A stretch of 64,000 nucleotides of DNA, from assembly GCA_009746045.1 (NCBI GenBank), contig RPFO01000076.1:5144275-5208274 (forward strand), in the 5' to 3' direction. This document shows, piece after piece, positions 55,861 to 64,000 of the stretch. This stretch comes from Mesostigma viride. Lineage: Eukaryota > Streptophyta > Mesostigmatophyceae > Mesostigmatales > Mesostigmataceae. How positions within the stretch are numbered: the first letter of the stretch is position 1; every line of letters starts with the position of its first letter. The translations under genes and the position numbers were made by a program. A model generated the notes under the pieces. It did not search any database, was not told the DNA's origin, and saw only the letters and a list, made by a program, of their open reading frames with translations.

Positions 55861-58800
55861 GCCACATGCACGAGATGTGATTATTGGCAAGCCAGCCAGC
55901 GGGGGCACCACAGGGAGGAGGGCATGGGGACAGGGGGAAGGGGGAGGGGGCGGGGGGCAGGGTCCAGGCGGCAGGGGGCAGGGGGAGCCTTTCTGAAGCT
56001 ATGAGTCACAGGTCGTGGGGACTGGGGCATGGGGCAGGCCCTCAGCCACCTTCACGTGATGTGGTCAGAGGCAAGTCACAAGCAGGGGCACAGTGGGCAG
56101 GTGGGACGGGGCAGGGGACCTGGGGCACGAGCCATGAAACTTGGGGCATGGGGAGTGGGGCGTTGGGCAGGCAGGTAGGGGTGGTACACACGCACATGCC
56201 CTGCCATGCCCTGCGATCCCGCAAAAGGGCACCGTGGGGTCTTGTGGGTTGTCACACGTTGTTATGGGGTGCATATTTGCAGGGACATGAAGATGGGTGA
56301 CCGCGCCGTAACCGAGACTGTGTGGTGGCAACATGCCGCCTGGATACCAGCTGGCCTTGCTTCGTTAGATACATTTATGGCTGCATGTGATGGCGTGCCC
56401 TTGCGGTGGTCACAGTGGTCACAGTGAGGGCCTGTGGTTGCCCCATACTGGTGGTGGTTATAAAGAAGTTAGCGAATACAAAACTTTCTTTCTTAAGGTG
56501 ATTTTGAAGTGGGCATGAGCGATCGTGCACATGCTAACATTTGATGGCCATTCCATGGTGAAGTTGGGAATTGGATGGGATTGTTTGATAAAGATGCGGT
56601 GGTGTGTCTTAAAATGAGCTGTGCTAATCTCATTATGAAGTGCTCAAGACAACTCATTATAATAAATCAGAGTTGGAACAAACATTGTCTGCATCATGCC
56701 CCAACTTGAACACTACATGAAGTGTGACACCTATGCTACGTGTGTTGCGGGCTAGCTGTGTCAGCAAACAATTTTAGCTTTTAGCCCTCAAATCGTGTCC
56801 AACTCGCGCCTAACAATAGGAGCCAGTTGCACCTTGCATGGTAATGTCCACAAACTAACCTAAAACAGTTTAGTGTCCATACTGGGACCAAAGCACACTC
56901 ATATAGGGACTTTGGTGTGCAGGCCCCAGCGGCTTGGCCGGCCAGGGCGGCATATTCTGACCTGGCCTGGCCCCAAGGGCATTCCCAAAAGGGTAGGGAA
57001 ACATGCCACGAACTACACCCAGATGTTTGCTGGATGGATGACTAGGTCATCTAGAAGGTCATAACTCATAAAAAATGCCTACAATATTTGGAACGAATCC
57101 ATGCATCGATGCTCCTACACCAATCAGTTTTCTGCACCGCCATAGCCTCGAATTTGCATGTACGTAATTATTTCGTCCCAGTGGACCTTTAGCGAGATGA
57201 CTTGCCTGAACGTGCCAGGAACGGCTCGAAGCTGGGAAAAGCAGGGGGCTCCGCCTGCGGACGGGCCGTACGAAGCCGAAATTTTATGGCTCCCGCTGGC
57301 CCCCCCGCCTCGGCGCCCTCGGCCACTGCCCCTTCGCGCTGCGCGCCCCGCGTGGCGCCGGCGTTCCCGAGGACGCACCCCGCGGGTGTACGCGCCAATC
57401 GCCCGCTCAGGCGCCAAAAAGTCCGGGCCCCGAAGGGGCCCCCAACTTGTCAACTACTTAACTACGATCGTGTTGCGCAAGGGAGAACCCCGAACATCCT
57501 GACACCGCCGCGGGCGCCGTACCGTACGGCCTGATCGCACCCCCACGATCGAGGGCAAATCCTGAAATCCTGCGGAGCCGCGAGTTACGGCCCGTAACCG
57601 CCGGCCTGAACGCCGTCACACCCTCCTAAGATCGAGTCTGAGGTGTTCTGAACAGAAACCGAATTCAGCAAAATGCGCGAGAAATGCCGGGGGCATATAC
57701 GGATGGGGGGATGTTGTTTGCCGAATCTAAATCTACAAAACATCCTACTTGATTTACTAAGGGTTCAGACTGAACGGGAAATTTCGAGTGTTCAGACTGA
57801 ACGAAAATTGAGTTCGAACACATTTCTGAACGGGTTTTTTGTTCAATATTCGGTTCGGCCTACTTCCCACGCAATTTCCGTGCAATTTTTTGCGAGATGA
57901 GTGAACTGAACGTGTTCAGACGGGGAGCATGGGAAAAAACGGCTCGAAACTGTGAAATGCAGGGGGCTCAGCCCGCCTAACGGCCGTACGAAACTGAAAT
58001 TTTCGGGCTCCCGCTGGCCCCCCCCGCCTCGGACCCTGACAAGAATACGTACTTGAAGTGTTCAGGTTGAACGGGGAAAGTTGGACCGGTCGAACCGTAC
58101 CAAATTTTAGTTCGCATGCAGGGCGGGGCGAGCGTCGCGTCGAACGCACCAGGCTGGGCAGTGGCAATGGGTAAAGTGAACGTGAATAACAAAAGCGGCA
58201 AAAAATGTTAATGAAACAAAGCGACGTGCTGCGGAAGCAACCATAGTTGTTGCTGGCTGGCGATGGCGGGCGACGTAGCATGTGAAATTGGGATGGGGAA
58301 TGCGAATTCATGGCTTTTATACATCAAAATTTTGTATTGGAAGAGTACGTACGAAACTTTCTGAGCTGGCGGGGCGTCAACCCCGTGCAACCTGCGTGGG
58401 AGAGGTCCGTGTCGCTATGGCATTTGCTGTATAATAGCCAGCGACCTGGAAATTGAACGTCGTCATCAGATTGTTTTGTTTCAGTGTCGTCATTTTTCAG
58501 TTTTACGTATTTCACGCCTTGTAAAATCAGTTTTGCTGTTCATGGAAGACGTGGGATGGGGCAAACGAATGTCTGGTGTCACCATAGACAGTTGCGATTG
58601 AGCGCTGGATGGCTTGGCACGGGACGAACGCTGGCGATGGCGATTTGTGTCAAAGATGTGGTCAATGTATCTGCTTTTATCTAATGTGATTTACGTTTAC
58701 CGTAATCTTATGCAATTTCCTTTTTTCCAGACGAATTTTCTTGGTCGCAGCGTGCACATACCGGACGAAGAGTCTGTCTTCCATTGTCGTATCCGTGGGG

Positions 58801-59435
58801 TGCGTCCTCTTCATTCTCCTTGGGAATGTCATTGCCACGTTATCCGTGTTGCTTTCTTCTGGAACAGACTGGGCAGGGAAAGCCCATGATTGCTCATGGA
58901 TGATTTCTCATGCACCGATTTTGGGAGCCGTTGACTGCTGTGCTTCCTGACGTTGATGGTGGTTTTGCGTGTGATAAGCTGCCTTGCTTTGCACGTGGGT
59001 TTTCACTGGGCTATATGGGTGAAGGTGAGCAACTAGGGGTGTGTCATGCTGTGCTATATTGCTTCCATCCAGCATATCCAAAGTTAGACTTGCTCTAATG
59101 GCTGTGCAATATTTGTGTTGTGCAGATTTTTACTGGGCTGAAGCCAAATTCACGCATGGGTAGACAGTTTGCTGCACGTGAATTTTTACTGGGCTGTACG
59201 TGCAGGTGGGCAACCATGTGTTGTGCCATATTTTTCTACATGGATTCATCATACTTGCTGTCAAACGTAGGCCCCATTGGCTTGCACACTGGCGTGCCCG
59301 CTACCTGATCAACCAGGTGTGCTTTGCATTGTGCCAGCGGGGCCATGTTTGTTTCCTTTGCACGTGTAGACAGGCAGGCTGGCAGGGGACATGGGGCACG
59401 AGGCTTGGGGTTTGGGGTATGTGGCATGGGTCAGG

Positions 59436-59436
<1 letters not shown>

Positions 59437-59491
<55 letters not shown>

Positions 59492-59497
59492 AAGGCA
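59437..59497. repeat. (CAGC)n tract, unit 3 first cassette
   Basis: Short tract, about 14 units. Confidence 0.95.
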
Positions 59498-59824
59498 GCC
59501 ACATGCACGAGATGTGATTATTGGCAAGCCAGCCAGCGGGGGCACCACAGAGGAGGGTATGGGGACAGGGGGAAGGGGGAGGGGGGGGGGCAGGGTCCAG
59601 GCGGCAGGGGGCAGGGGGAGCCTTTCTGAAGCTATGAGTCACAGGTCATGGGGACTGGGGCATGGGGCAGGCCCTCAGCCACCTGCACGTGATGTGGTCA
59701 GAGGCAAGACACAAGCAAGGGCACAGTGGGCAGGTGGGACGGGGCAGGGGACCTGGGGCACGAGCCATGAAACTTGGGGACATGGGGCACGAGGCTTGGG
59801 GCGTGGGGTATGTGGCATGGGTCA

Positions 59825-59983
<159 letters not shown>

Positions 59984-60344
59984 GCCACATGCACGAGATG
60001 TGATTATTGGCAAGCCAGCCAGGGGGCACCACAGGGAGGAGGGCATGGGGACAGGGGGAAGGGGGAGGGGGCGGGGGGCAGGGTCCAGGCGGCAGGGGGC
60101 AGGGGAAGCCTTTCTGAAGCTATGAGTCACAGGTCGTGGGGACTGGGGCATGGGGCAGGCCCTCAGCCACCTGCACGTGATGTGGTCAGAGGCAAGTCAC
60201 AAGCAGGGGCACAGTGGGCAGGTGGGACGGGGCAAGGGACCTGGGGCACGAGCCATGAAACTTTCCTTTGCATGTGTAGGCAGGCAGGGTGGCAGGGGAC
60301 ATGGGGCACGAGGCTTGGGCCGTGGGGTATGTGGCATGGGTCAA

Positions 60345-60606
<262 letters not shown>

Positions 60607-61712
60607 AGCCACATGCACGAGATGTGATTATTGGGAAGCCAGCCAGCGGGGGCACCACAGGGAGGAGGGCGTGGGGACAGGGGGAAGGGGGGAGGGGGCG
60701 GGGGGCAGGGTCCAGGCGGCAGGGGGCAGGGGGAGCCTTTCTGACGCTACGAGTCACAGGTCGTGGGGACTGGGGCATGGGGCAGGCTCTCAGGGACCTG
60801 CACGTGATGTGGTCAGAGGCAAGTCACAAGCACGGGCACAGTGGGCAGGTGGGACGGGGCAGGGGACCTGGGGCACGAGCCATGAAACTTGGGGCATGGG
60901 GAGTGGGGCGTTGGGCAGGCAGGTAGGGGTGGTACACACGCACATGCCCTGCCATGCCCTGCGATCCCGCAAAAGGGCACCGTGGGGTCTTGTGGGTTGT
61001 CACACGTTGTTATGGGGTGCATATTTGCAGGGACATGAAGATGGGTGACCGCGCCGAAACCGAGACGTGTGTGGTGGCAACATGCCGCCTGGATACCAGC
61101 TGGCCTTGCTTCGTTAGATACATTTATGGCTGCATGTGATGGCGTGCCCTTGCGGTGGTCACAGTGGTCACAGTGAGGGCCTGTGGTTGCCCCATACTGG
61201 TGGTGGTTATAAAGAAGTTAGCGAATACATAACTTTCTTTCTTAAGGTGATTTTTAAGTGGGCATGAGCGATCGTGCACATGCTAACATTTGATGGCCAT
61301 TCCATGGTGAAGTTGGGAATTGGATGGGATTGTTTGATAAAGATGCGGTGGTGTGTCTTAAAATGAGCTGTGCTAATCTCATTATGAAGTGCTCAAGACA
61401 ACTCATTATAATAAATCAGAGTTGGAACAAACATTGTCTGCATCATGCCCCAACTTTAACACTACATGAAGTGTGACACCTACGCTACGTGTGTTGCGGG
61501 CTAGCAGTGTCAGCAAACAGTTTTAGCTTTTAGCCCTCAAATCGTGTCCAACTCGCGCCTAACAATAGGAGCCAGTTGCACCTTGCATGGTAATGTCCAC
61601 AAACTAACCTAAAACCGTTTAGTGTCCATACTGGGACCAAAGCACACTCATATAGGGACTTGTATATGGTCTGTCAGGCCCCCAGCGGCTTGGCCGGCCA
61701 GGGCGGCATATT

Positions 61713-61808
61713 CTGACCTGGCCTGGCCCCAAGGGCATTCCCAAAAGGGTAGGGAAACATGCCACGAACTACACCCAGATGTTGCTGGATGACCTACTCA
61801 TCCCAGCC
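61713..61808 (+). pseudogene. Exon-like segment related to 36005-36089, unit 3
   Basis: Same peptide as in unit 1; the unit 2 copy at 56957 has diverged. Confidence 0.45.
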
Positions 61809-61939
61809 ATAACTCATAAAAAATGCCTACAATATTTGGAACGAATCCATGCATCGATGCTCCTACACCAATCAGTTTTCTGCACCGCCATACCCTCGAA
61901 TTTGCATGTACGTAATTATTTCGTCCCGGTGGACCTTTA

Positions 61940-64000
61940 GCGAGATGACTTGCCTGAACGTGTTCAGACGGGGCGCGTGCCAGGAAACGGCTCGAAGCTG
62001 GGAAAAGCAGGGGGCTCCGCCTGCGGACGGGCCGTACGAAGCCGAAATTTTATGGCTCCCGCTGGCCCCCCCGCCTCGGCGCCTTCGGCCACTGCCCCTT
62101 CGCGCTGCGCGCCCCGCGTGGCGCCGGCGTTCCCGAGGACGCACCCCGCGGGTGTACGCGCCAATCGCCCGCTCAGGCGCCAAAAAGTCCGGGCCCCGAA
62201 GGGGCCCCCAACTTGTCAACTACTTAACTACGATCGTGTTGCGCAAGGGAGAACCCGAACATCCTGACATCGCCGCGGGCGCCGTACCGTACGGCCTGAT
62301 CGCACCCCACGATCGAGGGCAAATCCTGAAATCCTGCGGAGCCGCGAGTTACGGCCCGTAACCGCCGGCCTGAACGCCGTCACACCCTCCTAAGATCGAG
62401 TCTGAGGTGTTCTGAACAGAAACCGAATTCAGCAAAATGCGCGAGAAATGCCGGGGGCATATACGGATGGGGGGATGTTGTTTGCCGAATCTAAATCTAC
62501 AAACATCCTACTTGATTTACTAAGGGTTCAGACTGAACGGGAAATTTCGAGTGTTCAGACTGAACGAAAATTGAGTTCGAACACATTTCTGAACGGGTTT
62601 TTTGTTCAATTTCGGTTCGGCCTACTTCCCACGCAATTTCCGTGCAATTTTTGCGAGATGAGTGAACTGAACGTGTTCAGACGGGGAGCATGGGAAAAAA
62701 CGGCTCGAAACTGTGAAAATGCAGGGGGCTCAGCCCGCCTAACGGCCGTACGAAACGAAATTTTCGGGCTCCCGCTGGCCCCCCCGCCTCGGACCCTGAC
62801 AAGAATACGACTTGAAGTGTTCAGGTTGAACGGGGAAAGTTGGACCGGTCGAACCGTACCAAATTTTAGTTCGCATGCAGGGCGGGGCGAGCGTCGCGTC
62901 GAACGCACCAGGCTGGGCAGTGGCAATGGGTAAAGTGAACGTGAATAACAAAAGCGGCAAAAAATGTTAATGAAACAAAGCGACGTGCTGCGGAAGCAAC
63001 CATAGTTGTTGCTGGCTGGCGATGGCGGGCGACGTAGCATGTGAAATTGGGATGGGGAATGCGAATTCATGGCTTTTATACATCAAAATTTTGTATTGGA
63101 AGAGTACGTACGAAACTTTCTGAGCTGGCGGGGCGTCAACCCCGTGCAACCTGCGTGGGAGAGGTCCGTGTCGCTATGGCATTTGCTGTATAATAGCCAG
63201 CGACCTGGAAATTGAACGTCGTCATCAGATTGTTTTGTTTCAGTGTCGTCATTTTTCAGTTTTACGTATTTCACGCCTTGTAAAATCAGTTTTGCTGTTC
63301 ATGGAAGACGTGGGATGGGGCAAACGAATGTCTGGTGTCACCATAGACAGTTGCGATTGAGCGCTGGATGGCTTGGCACGGGACGAACGCTGGCGATGGC
63401 GATTTGTGTCAAAGATGTGGTCAATGTATCTGCTTTTATCTAATGTGATTTACGTTTACCGTAATCTTATGCAATTTCCTTTTTTCCAGACGAATTTTCT
63501 TGGTCGCAGCGTGCACATACCGGACGAAGAGTCTGTCTTCCATTGTCGTATCCGTGGGGTGCGTCCTCTTCATTCTCCTTGGGAATGTCATTGCCACGTT
63601 ATCCGTGTTGCTTTCTTCTGGAACAGACTGGGCAGGGAAAGCCCATGATTGCTCATGGATGATTTCTCATGCACCGATTTTGGGAGCCGTTGACTGCTGT
63701 GCTTCCTGACGTTGATGGTGGTTTTGCGTGTGATAAGCTGCCTTGCTTTGCACGTGGGTTTTCACTGGGCTATATGGGTGAAGGTGAGCAACTAGGGGTG
63801 TGTCATGCTGTGCTATATTGCTTCCATCCAGCATATCCAAAGTTAGACTTGCTCTAATGGCTGTGCAATATTTGTGTTGTGCAGATTTTTACTGGGCTGA
63901 AGCCAAATTCACGCATGGGTAGACAGTTTGCTGCACGTGAATTTTTACTGGGCTGTACGTGCAGGTGGGCAACCATGTGTTGTGCCATATTTTTCTACAT
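61940..64000. repeat. Segmental array, unit 4 (cut by window end)
   Basis: Leading module and hydrophobic-frame segment, offset about 4.75 kb from unit 3, ending before the cassettes. The array continues past the window. Confidence 0.9.

Overview
This window reads as nuclear DNA of a eukaryote, most likely a green alga. The reasons are GT-AG introns, AATAAA-like 3' ends, very dense DNA transposons and LTR retrotransposons, and one well-supported multi-exon gene on the minus strand that joins a LamG-like lectin domain to a family-29 (sialyltransferase-like) glycosyltransferase. A prasinophyte-type green alga is my best guess. That assignment is inference; no rRNA or organellar marker is present. 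There are no operons, CRISPR arrays or prokaryotic genes. Coordinates of splice sites, TIRs and target-site duplications (TSDs) were read by eye.

Layout. 1-2175: an unrecognised charged, low-complexity protein gene with an in-frame TAG and one intron. 2190-6420: a ~25-50 bp satellite with ~760-800 bp higher-order periods, split by a 1689-bp TTAA-flanked (piggyBac-like) element. 6481-7530: a possible spliced 3' exon and a GGGGTAAT-rich inverted-repeat block. 7539-9303: a non-autonomous hAT element with an exact 8-bp TSD. 10086-17524: a chromovirus-type Gypsy retrotransposon in minus orientation with near-identical 712/713-bp LTRs, exact 5-bp TSDs, PBS and PPT. Its coding interior is broken and in the wrong order. 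18130-22601: a degenerate Copia RT/RNase H region, interrupted at the RT catalytic motif by a hAT element (18542-21693), which is itself interrupted by a second kind of TTAA element (19216-20933). 22782-25066: a second copy of the 1689-bp TTAA element carrying a nested 588-bp element with 8-bp TSDs. 27155-31858: a CACTA-type element with subterminal repeat arrays. 32300-36100: GC-rich sequence with fragments of unrecognised minus-strand genes.

37113-47831 (minus strand) is the LamG-GT29 gene. Nine exons join in phase and carry an N-terminal membrane anchor, the LamG domain and sialylmotifs L and S, and a probable terminal exon lies at 37113-37207. A second copy of the Copia-interrupting hAT element sits in its intron 8. 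From about 48060 to the window end is a tandem segmental array of 4.2-4.9 kb units (three complete or nearly so, one partial). The units are built from ~700-bp GC-rich modules, a conserved stretch with a hydrophobic reading frame, and cassettes holding (CAGC)n tracts next to G-rich blocks.

The mobile elements are the dominant story. Most insertions can be checked because TSDs are intact and, in three cases, an uninterrupted copy of the target lies in the same window. None of the DNA elements carries a recognisable transposase, so all appear to be mobilised in trans.
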